64,000 nucleotides of DNA from Seleniibacterium sp963677135 (GCA_963677135.2 CAXXLS010000008.1:1-64000), one strand, 5' to 3'; counted from the stretch's first letter, positions 27,035-37,047 are shown. Numbers and translations: made by a program. The notes: a model not told the origin generated them from the letters alone.

Positions 27035-28339
27035 ATGCGGAATAACATTGTGCATATCGGTGCCGGCGAACTGACCTATGAAATTCGGGCCATTGTAACC
27101 ATCGCTGAAGAATTGCGTCGACTGGGGATCGCTACCAACATGGAGAATATCGGTGATCCGGTGGCGAAGGGCGAGAAGATCCCCGACTGGATAAAAGAGA
27201 TCGTTGCTGACCTGGCCATGAAGGACTGTTCCTACGGCTACTGTGCGACCAAAGGATTGCTCGAGACCCGCGAATTTCTAGCGAATGAAACCAATCAGCG
27301 CGGTGGCGCCCAGATTACCGCAGAGGATATTGTCTTTTTCAACGGTCTGGGAGACGCCATTCAGAAAGTCTACGGACTGCTCAAGCGCGAGGCCCGCGTC
27401 ATCGGTCCTTCCCCGACCTATTCGACTCACTCTTCGGCCGAAGGGGCTCATGCCGGGCAGAAACCGGTGACCTATCGCCTCGATCCCGATAACCTGTGGT
27501 ATCCCGACATGGATGACCTGCGCCAGTCGGTGAAATACAATCCCGCCATTTCCGGCATTCTGATCATCAACCCTGACAATCCGACCGGGGCGGTCTATCC
27601 CGAACGTATTCTCAAGGAGATCATCAGTATCTGCCGTGAATACGACCTGTTTCTCATCTGTGACGAGATTTATCATAACCTCTGCTATAATGGCACGGTC
27701 ACCAAGCCAATTTCCGACCTGGTGGGCGACCTGCCGGCGATTTCCCTGAAGGGGATCAGCAAAGAGGTTCCCTGGCCGGGGGCCCGCTGCGGCTGGATGG
27801 AAGTCTACAACGCCGACAAGGACGAAGTTTTCCGGCGCTACATCGAAAGTATTCTGAATTCGAAAATGGTCGAAGTCTGTTCGACGACCCTGCCGCAGAA
27901 AGCGATTCCCCGGATTCTGAGTCATCCGGAGTACCCCAATTATCTGGCCATGAGGCGTGATCGCTACGAGCGATACTCCAATATCGCCTACAAGATTCTG
28001 AATGCGGTTCCCGGTCTCAAGGTCAACAGAACCAACGGTTCGTTCTACATGGGGGTTGTATTTGAACATGACAAGCTGAATCACAGCCAGACCCTGCCGA
28101 TTGAGAATACCCAGGTGCGTGAACTGGTCGAACGCCTGGTCAGTCAGCCGGGGACCCAGACCGACAAGCGCTTTGTCTACTACCTGCTCGCGTCCACAGG
28201 GATCTGCGTGGTTCCGATGTCATCATTCTGTACCGATGAACGGGGCTTCCGGATCACCCTGCTGGAACAGGACGAAGAGGTTTTTAACGGCATCTTCGAG
28301 ACCATTGCCGAAGCGATTACCGCTTACCTGAATTCCTGA
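27035..28339 (+). CDS. PLP-dependent class I/II aminotransferase (AlaT-like)
   Basis: 434 residues. It has fold type I features: NPDNPTGAVYP, ICDEIYHNLCYNG with the cofactor Asp, and the Schiff-base lysine in SLKGISKEVPWPGARCGW. Length and motifs fit aspartate/alanine-type aminotransferases. The Ala-rich attenuator upstream suggests that its product is alanine, made from pyruvate, which the neighbouring nifJ also uses. The specific donor is not determinable. The next gene starts 20 bases later. Confidence 0.85.
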   Translation: MRNNIVHIGAGELTYEIRAIVTIAEELRRLGIATNMENIGDPVAKGEKIPDWIKEIVADLAMKDCSYGYCATKGLLETREFLANETNQRGGAQITAEDIVFFNGLGDAIQKVYGLLKREARVIGPSPTYSTHSSAEGAHAGQKPVTYRLDPDNLWYPDMDDLRQSVKYNPAISGILIINPDNPTGAVYPERILKEIISICREYDLFLICDEIYHNLCYNGTVTKPISDLVGDLPAISLKGISKEVPWPGARCGWMEVYNADKDEVFRRYIESILNSKMVEVCSTTLPQKAIPRILSHPEYPNYLAMRRDRYERYSNIAYKILNAVPGLKVNRTNGSFYMGVVFEHDKLNHSQTLPIENTQVRELVERLVSQPGTQTDKRFVYYLLASTGICVVPMSSFCTDERGFRITLLEQDEEVFNGIFETIAEAITAYLNS

Positions 28340-28359
28340 TACCTGGGGGAGATCTCACC

Positions 28360-29739
28360 GTGCCATACCCGAGCAACCAACATCAAGAGGTGACCGTGCC
28401 TATCGACAATATGCAGCAATTGATCGATTTCCTGTTGCGCGGGGCACGACCGAAAGAAGACTGGGGCGTCGGTATCGAGACCGAAAAACTGGTGCTTGAT
28501 CGCCACACCGGCGAAGCTGCAGGTTATGAACGTATCCGTGAGCTGCTTGCCCGGCTTGATGGCGTCGGCGGCTGGGAAGGGATTTATGAGGGGGACAGGC
28601 TCCTCGGACTGCAGGGGAAAAGGTCCTCCGTCACCCTGGAGCCCGGCGGCCAGCTTGAGCTTTCGGGAAAATTCTGTTGCGATATCAACTGCAGCTGGCG
28701 GGACATCAATCGTTACCGGAAGCACATCCTGACCATGGGGCATGAGCTCGATCTGATTTTTCTCGGCCTCGGGGTCCAGCCCTTCACTGCTCTTGAAGAT
28801 ATTCCCTGGTTGCCCAAGCAGCGCTACGGCATTATGGGGCCCTATATGCTGAAGACCGGTGACATGGGGCAGCGCATGATGAAGCAAAGCGCCGGGACCC
28901 AGGTCAACCTGGATTTTTCCGATGAGCAGGACTGCGTCCGGAAACTCAGGGCCAGCCAGCTTCTCAGCCCGGTGTCCTATGCCCTGTTCGCCAATTCCCC
29001 GTTGCTGGAAGATGCTCCCAGCGGATACTTGTCAACCCGCGGTGAAATCTGGTCGCGTACCGATAACGATCGTTGTGGTCTGATTTCGGATCTGTTCAAA
29101 GCACAGGCCGGGCTTCAGGACTTTGTCGAGTATGCCCTGGACGTGCCGATGTATTTTATTCAGCGCGATAATCGTTATCTCGACTTCACCCAGACGCGCA
29201 TGACCTTCCGTCAGTATCTCGATTCCGGTTGGCAGGGGGAACAGGCGACCATGGCCGACTGGAATCTCCATCTGTCGACGCTCTTTCCAGAGGTTCGCCT
29301 GCGTCCCCAGCTTGAGGTGCGCAGTGCCGACAGTCTGCCGCCGCGTTTTACCGCCGCCGTGGCGGCTCTCTATAAAGGTCTGCTGTACTGTGACGTGGGG
29401 TTGGCCAAGGTTGAATCTCTCCTCGGAGGATTGTCGCAGGCCGATTTTGCTGAGCTCTATCGTAATTCCTGGCGTTCCGGGTTGAAAACCAGAGTCGGGG
29501 ACGGGTCCCTTCAGGACATTGCCGCGGAACTGGTAGGTACGGCTGCGGAAAGCCTCAAGGAGCAGTATCGGTTTGGGGCCAGTGGTGCCGATGAGAGCAG
29601 TTTTCTCGATAGTCTTGAGGACATTCTGAGGACCGGTGAGACGCTTGCCGAGCAGTTGCTGAAACGCTGGCAGGGGGACCGTTCCCAAAAGCTGGCGGTC
29701 CTGCTGGACCATTGCGGGTATGCGGAACATGTGGCGTAG
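28360..29739 (+). CDS. gshA: Glutamate-cysteine ligase, GCS2 (plant/proteobacterial) type
   Basis: 459 residues. The sequence shows GIETEKLV near the N-terminus, SVTLEPGGQLELSG (glutamate/ATP site) and AGTQVNLDFS, all typical of the GCS2 family, which joins Glu and Cys in the first step of glutathione synthesis. The start is uncertain: GTG 28360 with GGGGGAG upstream or GTG 28396 with AGAGG upstream. Only 20 bases separate it from the aminotransferase, so the two are probably co-transcribed and share the attenuator. No gshB is in the window. Confidence 0.88.
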   Translation: MPYPSNQHQEVTVPIDNMQQLIDFLLRGARPKEDWGVGIETEKLVLDRHTGEAAGYERIRELLARLDGVGGWEGIYEGDRLLGLQGKRSSVTLEPGGQLELSGKFCCDINCSWRDINRYRKHILTMGHELDLIFLGLGVQPFTALEDIPWLPKQRYGIMGPYMLKTGDMGQRMMKQSAGTQVNLDFSDEQDCVRKLRASQLLSPVSYALFANSPLLEDAPSGYLSTRGEIWSRTDNDRCGLISDLFKAQAGLQDFVEYALDVPMYFIQRDNRYLDFTQTRMTFRQYLDSGWQGEQATMADWNLHLSTLFPEVRLRPQLEVRSADSLPPRFTAAVAALYKGLLYCDVGLAKVESLLGGLSQADFAELYRNSWRSGLKTRVGDGSLQDIAAELVGTAAESLKEQYRFGASGADESSFLDSLEDILRTGETLAEQLLKRWQGDRSQKLAVLLDHCGYAEHVA

Positions 29740-29824
29740 CCTCTGAGGGACAGGCTGGTTCTGTTTCTATAACGATAACGGGAGGTCAGGTCGCGTGAGG
29801 TGGCGGTTTGCTTCCTCGACTGAT

Positions 29825-29846
29825 CGACTGTGCATATGCACAGTCG
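29825..29846. promoter_or_regulatory. Perfect 22 bp palindrome downstream of gshA
   Basis: CGACTGTGCAT followed directly by its reverse complement. It may be an operator or an RNA hairpin in a possible small transcript ending at the terminator at 29989. No reading frame of note lies in 29740-30060. Confidence 0.6.
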
Positions 29847-29988
29847 GGCGCTGTGCCTCTGGTAATGATAAAATGCGTGAAGGCACGTGTTTTTCGTCGC
29901 TTGAAGCGAGTAACATTCAAATCATCAACAGATCGGTGTGGCAGTCGAAATGTTGAAGCAGAAACATCATACCTCCTTTCCAGTTTGT

Positions 29989-30036
29989 GAGCCGATTATC
30001 GGGATAACCTCCCCCCGATATCGGCTCTTTTTTTTG
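29989..30036 (+). terminator. Rho-independent terminator
   Basis: GAGCCGATTATCGGG pairs with CCCGATATCGGCTC with one bulge, loop ATAACCTCCC, and a nine-T tract. It ends the gshA transcript or a small RNA; the loop exposes CCUCC, complementary to ribosome-binding sites. Confidence 0.85.
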
Positions 30037-30059
30037 TCATTGCCTGTTGGGCTATTTAT

Positions 30060-32290
30060 CTTCTCCTAAGGTTGTGCGGTTCTGGTTGTCAGCAGAGTTT
30101 GCTCGGCGTAGGCGCGTCCCCGCGGTCTTGTCTTTGACTGTTTCTGTTAAAACCTTAAAGCACCATCAAAACCGCCGGGTCCCGGCCCGGCAGCCGGCTT
30201 CCTTTTGTCCTGGGCAACAAAAGGAAGCAAAAATGCCCTTGAAGGTCAAATACACTGACGACAAGTGAGTCTGTCTGCGAATTATTGTCAGAACCAGCAA
30301 ACAACAAACCGCCCGAATGCTGACGCATAAACGGGCAGAACCGTAAAGCCGCTACGCGGCTTGATAGAAGGAGAATGCTTGCAAGCAGCAACCTCAGCCC
30401 CTTGTGACGCAGCCGGAATGATGGCCAGCTTTTGCAGAAACAAGCGGAAAACTGTTTGAGCCGCAGGCGAGTTTTTTTCGCGCTGCACAAGCTGGTCATC
30501 ATGGAGGGAACCCGCAGGGCAAGGAGCCGGGGTGCCCTTTTCTGCATACTCTTTTGTGGCATGACAAAAGAGTATGGCGCGTGCGGGGGCGCGACCCCGC
30601 GGTCTTGTCTTTGACTGTTTTTGTTAAAACATTAAAGTAACATCAAAGTCGGCGGGTCTCGGCCCGCCAGCCGACTCCCTTTTCTTTGGTCGCAAAGAAA
30701 AGGGAGGAAAAGAAACTCTTCAAGGTCAAACACACTGACGACAACTGAGTCCGTCTGCGATTTATTGCTGTCGCCAGCACATGACAGCCCGATCGGATGC
30801 TGACGCATAAACGGGCAGAAACGCAAAGCCGCTTTGCGGCTTGGAGGTGAGGGTCTTTTCAACGGTCAAAACACCTTTGGTGTTTTTGCGGTTCTGGCCT
30901 TTAGCTGAGCCTGCTCAGCGTGGGCCGGGTGATTGCTGTAATGAATGCTGCCGACAGGGAACAGCGGATTGTCCCCCGGACAGGTAAAAAAGGGCGCTTT
31001 GTGCTTACTATTTGTCGCCCGCCTGGGACAAATAGTAAGGCGCCGGGCGGGGGCGCGTCCCCGCGACCTTGTCTTTGACTGCTTCAATGCAATCCTTAAT
31101 GCAACATCAAGGTCGGCGGGTCTCGGCCCGCCGGCCGACTCCCTTTTCTTTGATCGCAAAGAAAAGGGAGGAAAAGAAACTCTTTAAGGTCAAACACACT
31201 GACGACAAATTGAGTCCGTCTGCGATTTATTGCTGTCGCCAGCACATGACAACCCGCCCGGATGCTGGCGCATAAACGGGCAGAACCGCAAAGCCGCTTT
31301 GCGGCTTGGAGGTGAGGGTCTTTTCAACGGTCAAAACACCTTTGGTGTTTTTGCGGTTCTGGCCTTTAGCTGAGCCTGCTCAGCGTGGGCCGGGTCGTTG
31401 CTGGCCTGAATGCTGCCGACAGGGAACAGCGGATTGTCCCCCGGACAGGTAAAAAAGGGCGCTTTGTGCTTACTATTTGTCGCCCGCCTGGGACAAATAG
31501 TAAGGCGCCGGGCGGGGGCGCGTCCCCGCGGTCTAGTCTTTGACTGTTTCAATGCAATCCTTAATGCAACATCAAGGTCGGCGGGTCTCGGCCCGCCAGC
31601 CGACTCCCTTTTCTTTGGTCGCAAAGAAAAGGGAGAAAAAGAAACTCTTCAAGATCAAGCACACTGACGACAAATTGAGTCCGTCTGCGATTTATTGCTG
31701 TCGCCAGCACATGACAACCCGCCCGGATGCTGACGCATAAACGGGCAGAATCGAAATGCCGCTACGCGGCTTGATAGAAGGAGAATGCTTGCAAGCAGCA
31801 ACCTCAACCCCTTGTGACGCAGCCGGAATGATGGCCAGCTTTTGCAGAAACAAGCGGAAAACTGTTTGAGCCGCAGGCGAGTTTTTTTCGCGCTGCACAA
31901 GCTGGTCATCATGGAGGGAACCCGCAGGGCAAGGAGCCGGGGTGCCCTTTTCTGCATACTCTTTTGTGGCATGACAAAAGAGTATGGCGCGTGCGGGGGC
32001 GCGATCCCGCGGTCTTGTCTTTGACTGTTTCTGTTAAAACATTAAAGCACCATCAAAACCGCCGGGTCCCGGCCCGGCAGCCGGCTTCCTTTTGTCCTGG
32101 GCAACAAAAGGAAGCAAAAATGCCCTGAAGGTCAAATACGCTGACGACAATTGAGTCCGTCTGCGATTTATTGCTGTCGCCAGCAAACAACAACCCGCCC
32201 GGATGCTGGCGCATCAACGGGCAGAACCGCAAAGCCGCTGCGCGGCTTGGAGGTGGGAATTTTTCATCAGCCAAAATGCCAGGAGCATTT
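30060..32290 (+). repeat. Array of five mosaic hairpin repeats, about 470 bp each
   Basis: The marker CTTGTCTTTGACTG (one copy with CTAG) begins at 30127, 30604, 31068, 31533 and 32014, so units are 464-481 bases apart. Each unit has the same order of blocks but exchanges whole stem-loops at two positions. Position B carries GCTTCCTTTTGT/ACAAAAGGAAGC (30197-30228) or CTCCCTTTTCTTTG/CAAAGAAAAGGGAG (30675-30706). Position A carries CATACTCTTTTGT/ACAAAAGAGTATG (30545-30576) or CTTACTATTTGTC/GACAAATAGTAAG (31004-31039). Further hairpins are AAGCCGCTTTGCGGCTT and AAAACACCTTTGGTGTTTT. Open frames on both strands follow the repeat and are not credible genes. No transposase is nearby. Confidence 0.9.
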
Positions 32291-32515
32291 TATCGGTTTT
32301 TGCTATTTGGTGACCCTGTTTAGGTAGGAGGTTTCCGGGCTGCCGGAGGGCTTCTGCAGGCATTCTCTTGACCTTCCGGCACAGTGTGTAACGTTCATCC
32401 CGGACACGGGTTTGTCCAGAACCATGAAATATCGAAAAAGAGCACAGTTTTCCTTGATTTTACAGGCTGATTCCTGTTTCAATATGCGCCTTAAAAATAC
32501 ACAAAGGAGCAGTCA

Positions 32516-34507
32516 ATGCCGTCAAAAAATTTTTCCGATCCGATTATCCGCCAGTCCATCGATACCATTCGTTTGCTTGCCGCCGATGCTGTTGAACAAG
32601 CGAATTCCGGTCATCCGGGCACCCCGATGGAAGCCGCCCCGATTGCCTATCTTCTCTATATGAAGCATATGCGGCATAACCCGGCAAATCCTGACTGGGC
32701 TGGCAGGGATCGTTTCGTGCTGTCCTGCGGGCATGCCTCGGCTCTGATCTACAGCATGCTGCACCTGACCGGCTATGACCTGCCCCTGGACGAGGTCAAG
32801 AATTTCCGGCAGTTCGGCAGCAAAACCGCAGGGCATCCTGAGTTCGGGCATACCCCGGGCGTTGAAACCACCACCGGTCCCCTTGGGCAGGGGGTTGCCG
32901 TTGCCGCCGGATTGGCCATGGGGGAGCAGTTCCTGAACCAGCATGTCGACAGCGATCTGTTCGATTATCGCACCTGGGTTATCTGTTCTGACGGCGACCT
33001 GATGGAAGGGGTTTCGGCCGAAGCGGGTTCACTGGCCGGTCACCTGAAGCTTGGCAAGCTCAATTATATTTACCTTGATAACAAGATTACCATCGAGGGT
33101 GAGACCTCCCTGGCTTTCAGCGAGGATGTCGGTGCCCGGTACCTGGCATATGGCTGGCATGTCGAACGTGTCGAGGGAGAAAACCTCGATGAGGTCGATG
33201 CCGCTATGGAGCGGGCCAAGTGTGATCCCCGCCCGTCGCTGATTATCGCCCGGACCCACATCGGCCAGGGAGCGCCCAACAAGCAGGATACGGCTGCCGC
33301 TCACGGCGCCCCCCTGGGCAAAGAAGAGCTGGCTCTGACCAAAGAGGTTTACGGCCGTTCCGCCGAAGAGATGTTTGTTGTTCCTGCCGAGGTCAAAGAG
33401 CATATGGGCGGCTGTCTGGCCCGTGGTGCAGAGCTGGAGAAAGAGTGGAATGCCCTTCTCGAAACCAGAAAATCCAACGAAGCTGTGGCCGGCTGGCTCA
33501 AGATGAGCCAGGGACAGCTGCCCGCAGGCTGGGATGCTGAGCTGCCGGTTTTTGCCGCAGCCGACGGTGCCAAGGCGACCCGCCAGAGCAGCGGCGCGGT
33601 CATCAACAGCCTGGCGGCTAAGCTGCCGCTTCTGATTGGTGGTTCCGCCGACCTCGCACCGTCCAACAATACCGCTATCAAAGCGGCCGGCTCCTGGCTG
33701 CCCGGTCAGAGTGACCGTAATATCCACTATGGCATTCGTGAGCATGCCATGGGATCTATCATGAACGGTCTCTGCCACACTCCGGGGCTGATCCCCTTTG
33801 GCGGGACCTTCTTCGTGTTTGCCGACTATATGCGTCCGGCCATCCGTCTGGCCGCGCTGATGGGGCTCGGTACGATTTACGTCATGACCCATGACTCCAT
33901 TGGTCTCGGGGAGGATGGACCGACTCACCAGCCGGTTGAACATCTCGCTTCGCTGCGGGCCATGCCCAATGTCACCGTCATTCGTCCCGCGGATGCCAAC
34001 GAAACCTGCGAAGCCTGGAAGCTGGCCATCGCCAATCGCCAGGGGCCCACGGTCCTGGTCCTGTCCCGCCAGGGACTGCCGACTCTGGATCGGGAAAAAT
34101 ATGCTGCTGCTGACGGTGTCCGGAAGGGCGCCTACGTGGTGTCTCCCGAAACCTTGGAGCTGCAGGTGATTCTCATCGCCAGCGGCTCGGAACTTCAGCA
34201 TGCCCTGGCTGCCCAGGAGGCTCTGCAGGCAGAAGGCATCGGTGCCCGGGTCGTATCCATGCCGAGCTGGGAACTTTTCGACGCGCAGCCTGCCGAGTAC
34301 CGCGAAGAGGTTCTGCCCTCGGCCTGCGACAAGCGCGTGGCCATGGAAGCCGGCAGCCGCTTCGGTTGGGAGCGTTACGTCGGGACCGGGGGAGCGATTA
34401 TCGGCATGAATGAATTCGGCGCCAGTGCCCCGGCCGGTCAGTTGATGAAACATTTCGGCTTTACCGCCGATAACTTTCTCGCCGCGGCCAAGGGCCTGCT
34501 CAAATAG
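32516..34507 (+). CDS. tkt: Transketolase
   Basis: 663 residues, full length. Thiamine diphosphate binding is shown by the GDG motif in ICSDGDLMEGVSAEAGSLAG with the Asn of the motif near NYIYLDNKITIEG. Other signatures are ANSGHPGTPM and HTPGVETTTGPLGQG, and the catalytic REHAMG in the Pyr domain. It transfers two-carbon units in the non-oxidative pentose phosphate pathway and supplies erythrose-4-phosphate to the DAHP synthase found downstream. AGGAG precedes the ATG at 32516. It stands alone after the repeat array. Confidence 0.97.
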   Translation: MPSKNFSDPIIRQSIDTIRLLAADAVEQANSGHPGTPMEAAPIAYLLYMKHMRHNPANPDWAGRDRFVLSCGHASALIYSMLHLTGYDLPLDEVKNFRQFGSKTAGHPEFGHTPGVETTTGPLGQGVAVAAGLAMGEQFLNQHVDSDLFDYRTWVICSDGDLMEGVSAEAGSLAGHLKLGKLNYIYLDNKITIEGETSLAFSEDVGARYLAYGWHVERVEGENLDEVDAAMERAKCDPRPSLIIARTHIGQGAPNKQDTAAAHGAPLGKEELALTKEVYGRSAEEMFVVPAEVKEHMGGCLARGAELEKEWNALLETRKSNEAVAGWLKMSQGQLPAGWDAELPVFAAADGAKATRQSSGAVINSLAAKLPLLIGGSADLAPSNNTAIKAAGSWLPGQSDRNIHYGIREHAMGSIMNGLCHTPGLIPFGGTFFVFADYMRPAIRLAALMGLGTIYVMTHDSIGLGEDGPTHQPVEHLASLRAMPNVTVIRPADANETCEAWKLAIANRQGPTVLVLSRQGLPTLDREKYAAADGVRKGAYVVSPETLELQVILIASGSELQHALAAQEALQAEGIGARVVSMPSWELFDAQPAEYREEVLPSACDKRVAMEAGSRFGWERYVGTGGAIIGMNEFGASAPAGQLMKHFGFTADNFLAAAKGLLK

Positions 34508-34533
34508 CGCCTTTCACAGTCCCCGTGATAAAT

Positions 34534-34564
34534 AGTAAAGGGCGGCTTCTTGCTGCCCTTTACT
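34534..34564 (+). terminator. Terminator-like hairpin after tkt
   Basis: AGTAAAGGGC and GCCCTTTACT form a 10 bp stem with an 11-base loop. The following T-run is poor. Confidence 0.65.
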
Positions 34565-34649
34565 TATTGCAGTCGGATTCTTTATAAATGAAAACAACGC
34601 TCGAAACGTGCTGCCGGAGTGGCAGTAGCAAATCTTACAGGAGGAAAAC

Positions 34650-35219
34650 ATGTTGCTACGCATTTTAACAGTTATGGTGTCTTGCCTGCTGGCCGTCAAT
34701 GTCAGTGCCGCATCATTGGATCTTGGTTTTAACGATGAAAGCTTCCAGGTCGTTTACGAAATGCCCGTAACCGCCGATGATTACGGGACGTCCTTGCTGA
34801 ATGCCCGTTTTCTTTACAACGGTGACGAGGAAACCCGGCTGGGGAGCTTCGGGTTTGATTTTGTCGGCGAGCCGGGAAATATCTCGGGACTCAAAGTCGG
34901 TGCCGGCGCCAAGATTTACGCCGGACGCACCGATTCGTCGGTCGATTTTGCCAACCTGGGAGTTGGCCTGCGCCTCGACTACACCCTGCCCCAACTACAG
35001 GGACTCGGGGTGGCCGGTCGGGTCAACTATGCACCGAAGGTTTTCTCTTTCCGGGATTCGGAGCGACTCCTGGAAACTGAAGTCCGTTTGACCTACGCGG
35101 TCATGCCCAAGGTCAAGCTGTACCTGGGCTATCAGAATATCCGTCTCGATGGCGAAGGCCGTCATGGTCACATGACCATTGATGATGGCCTCCGGATCGG
35201 TTTTGTCGGAACCTTTTAG
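34650..35219 (+). CDS. YfaZ-family outer membrane protein
   Basis: 189 residues with a signal peptide (about 1-21, cleavage after VSAA). The rest alternates in beta-strand fashion and ends in Phe (GFVGTF), as outer membrane barrels do. Motifs such as LGVGLRLDYTLP and VKLYLGYQNIRLD match the YfaZ family of predicted small barrels of unknown function. It has its own ribosome site (GGAGG) and a terminator after it. Confidence 0.8.
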   Translation: MLLRILTVMVSCLLAVNVSAASLDLGFNDESFQVVYEMPVTADDYGTSLLNARFLYNGDEETRLGSFGFDFVGEPGNISGLKVGAGAKIYAGRTDSSVDFANLGVGLRLDYTLPQLQGLGVAGRVNYAPKVFSFRDSERLLETEVRLTYAVMPKVKLYLGYQNIRLDGEGRHGHMTIDDGLRIGFVGTF

Positions 35220-35239
35220 AACCCACGACATAGGTGTGC

Positions 35240-35275
35240 AAAAGCCCTCACGGTCAATGACTGTGGGGGCTTTTT
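35240..35275 (+). terminator. Rho-independent terminator after the YfaZ-like gene
   Basis: AAAAGCCCTCAC and TGTGGGGGCTTTTT form a stem with GGTCAATGAC between, followed by five T. Confidence 0.88.
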
Positions 35276-35437
35276 CATTGGCGGGGAATTGATCTTTGCA
35301 CGACGGGTGATAGAATTTTTTGAAAGAGGAAAAACGTCTAAGAATTAACATATTAGGTATGTAATGGTCGGATTGGTCGAGTGCCGGGGCCCGAGGGAGA
35401 AAACCGCAAAATCATCGTGTTGCCACAGGAGGTGACC

Positions 35438-35890
35438 ATGAAAAAATCCTTCTTTCCCATGCTGCTGTCCGTGTTTCTGCTTCTCATCGTGACCGGTTGT
35501 GCAAAAGTGGTTGTCACCTCGGATGCTGATCCGAATTATAATCTGTCAAAACTGGAAAGGATTTATGTCCAGAAATTTGACCAGGATAAGCGCGGGCTGG
35601 AGAAAATCATTGCCGCAAAACTGAACCAGTTCGGCTTTTCCGCATCGTCGGGGGACGCCTCCGGCACCCCGGGTGGCGTGGATGCCATAGTGAGCTACCG
35701 GGATCGCTGGATGTGGGATATGACCAATTACATGCTTGAGATCACGATTGAATTCCGTACGCCCGATAGCGGTTACCTGTTTGCCTCGGGAAAATCCTAT
35801 CGCACCTCACTGGCCAGGAAGCCTCCGGAAGACATGATCGACGAAGCGTTGCGAGATCTGTTCAAAGACAAGGTTACGCTCCCTCAATAA
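35438..35890 (+). CDS. Lipoprotein of unknown function
   Basis: 150 residues from ATG 35438, set by CACAGGAGGTGACC. The signal peptide ends in the lipobox VTGC (Cys22). The mature part (YNLSKLERIYVQKFDQDKRG, ITIEFRTPDSGYLFASGKS) resembles DUF4136-like or FlgT-type periplasmic domains, with a WMWDMTNYML strand. It is 21 bases from the next lipoprotein gene, and the pair probably act together in the envelope. No firm family assignment. Confidence 0.75.
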   Translation: MKKSFFPMLLSVFLLLIVTGCAKVVVTSDADPNYNLSKLERIYVQKFDQDKRGLEKIIAAKLNQFGFSASSGDASGTPGGVDAIVSYRDRWMWDMTNYMLEITIEFRTPDSGYLFASGKSYRTSLARKPPEDMIDEALRDLFKDKVTLPQ

Positions 35891-35911
35891 CCCTGCCGAA
35901 GGAGGTGTGCT

Positions 35912-36532
35912 ATGAAGCGCTTCAGTCTCTTGTTGCTCCTCCTGCTGTTGACTGGCTGTGCGGTCGGCAACAGGTACGATTATCGCTCAAGCAGGATCAG
36001 CCTGCCGCTTAATGCCACGGATCAGCGCAGCCTGGCTCTGCAGGTGAAGGATGTCCGCCCCTATGTCGTCAGTGGGGAGAAAAAGGCCAGTTTTGTCGGT
36101 CTGCAGCGCGGCGGATTCGGCAACCCCTTCGATGTCACAACCGGTTCCGGCGAACCTCTGGCGGATGAAATGGCAGCCGCCATTGCCGGGGCGCTGGTCC
36201 AGGCCGGCTATGAGGTCCATCAGTTGCAGAACCAGGCGGATGGCGGGTTTTTCGTGGCGGGAAAGAAAACCGGTGCAAAGCGCTTTCTGCTGCTCACCGT
36301 CAAGGAATGGAAATCGGATGTCTTTACGGGGATTACGCTGCATAGTGATCTTGATCTTAAGATCTACAATGACAACGGGGAGCAGCTTGCGAACAGCACC
36401 ATGACCTTCGTTGAAGGGATTGGCGGCGCCCAGATCGGAGCCGCGAAAAATTCAGAGGCCGTCACGCGCGAATTCGCCAAGCGGATAGGCTACCTTTTCA
36501 ACAGCGAAGCAATCCGCAAAGCGCTCCAGTGA
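35912..36532 (+). CDS. YajG-like lipoprotein of unknown function
   Basis: 206 residues with a short signal peptide and lipobox LTGC (Cys16). The mature domain (ALQVKDVRPYVVSGEKKASF, ADEMAAAIAGALVQAGYEV, ITLHSDLDLKIYNDNGEQ) resembles the YajG family of outer membrane lipoproteins. AAGGAGGTG precedes the ATG. Likely co-transcribed with the upstream lipoprotein gene. Confidence 0.75.
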   Translation: MKRFSLLLLLLLLTGCAVGNRYDYRSSRISLPLNATDQRSLALQVKDVRPYVVSGEKKASFVGLQRGGFGNPFDVTTGSGEPLADEMAAAIAGALVQAGYEVHQLQNQADGGFFVAGKKTGAKRFLLLTVKEWKSDVFTGITLHSDLDLKIYNDNGEQLANSTMTFVEGIGGAQIGAAKNSEAVTREFAKRIGYLFNSEAIRKALQ

Positions 36533-36564
36533 CACCAATTTATCTTTCTGCCTTCTTCAGGCGA

Positions 36565-36735
36565 TCAGAACATGCGATCCCTGAAAAAACCGATGGACCC
36601 AAAAGCGAGCAGCAGAATGAAGGACAGAAGGATGATTTTGTAAAATTCCGGGATGGTGAAGAGGGCGATGACAATTGCTAAAGAGATGATAGACGATCCG
36701 ATTCGCTGGCCAGTAAACCTGCTCGGTTCTCTCAT
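36565..36735 (-). CDS. Small membrane protein of 56 residues
   Basis: A frame of 57 codons read on the minus strand, with CAGGAG upstream of ATG. It predicts two hydrophobic segments (SIISLAIVIALFTIPEFY and IILLSFILLLAFGSIGFF), a basic N-terminus and FRDRMF at the end. It lies convergent to the lipoprotein genes. Nothing more can be said about its role. Confidence 0.6.
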   Translation of the reverse strand: MREPSRFTGQRIGSSIISLAIVIALFTIPEFYKIILLSFILLLAFGSIGFFRDRMF

Positions 36736-36851
36736 TGAATACACGCTCCTGTCAAAGGTAGGTGTTTAATGATTCTGGATGAACCTTAGCAGGAATTGGC
36801 TGCTTTGCAAGCCGGAGGGGAAAATATCTCGCACTCGTTTGAAAAGCCAGC

Positions 36852-36884
36852 AAAAAAGGGTCAGCTGAAATCAGCTAACCCTTT
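36852..36884 (-). terminator. Terminator of tRNA-Phe
   Basis: On the minus strand AAAGGGTTAGCT and AGCTGACCCTTT form a stem followed by a T-run. Confidence 0.8.
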
Positions 36885-36893
36885 GATTTTGCA

Positions 36894-36969
<76 letters not shown>

Positions 36970-37047
36970 GAAACGAAGCCGATTTATAGCGAATGGGCGG
37001 ACAACTGTCAAGAAAAAACAGCGACTTTTTTGGGAGTATTTTTTTGC

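Noticed and set aside
30866..31159. Repeated open frames of 60-100 codons on both strands of the mosaic arrays
   Set aside because: They recur only because the DNA repeats, occur in several frames at once, lack ribosome sites and cross the hairpin arms.
30060..32290. CRISPR array
   Set aside because: Units are about 470 bases, not 25-40, there are no short spacers and no cas genes.
33029..34453. 474-codon minus-strand frame inside tkt
   Set aside because: Antisense shadow of a clear transketolase gene.
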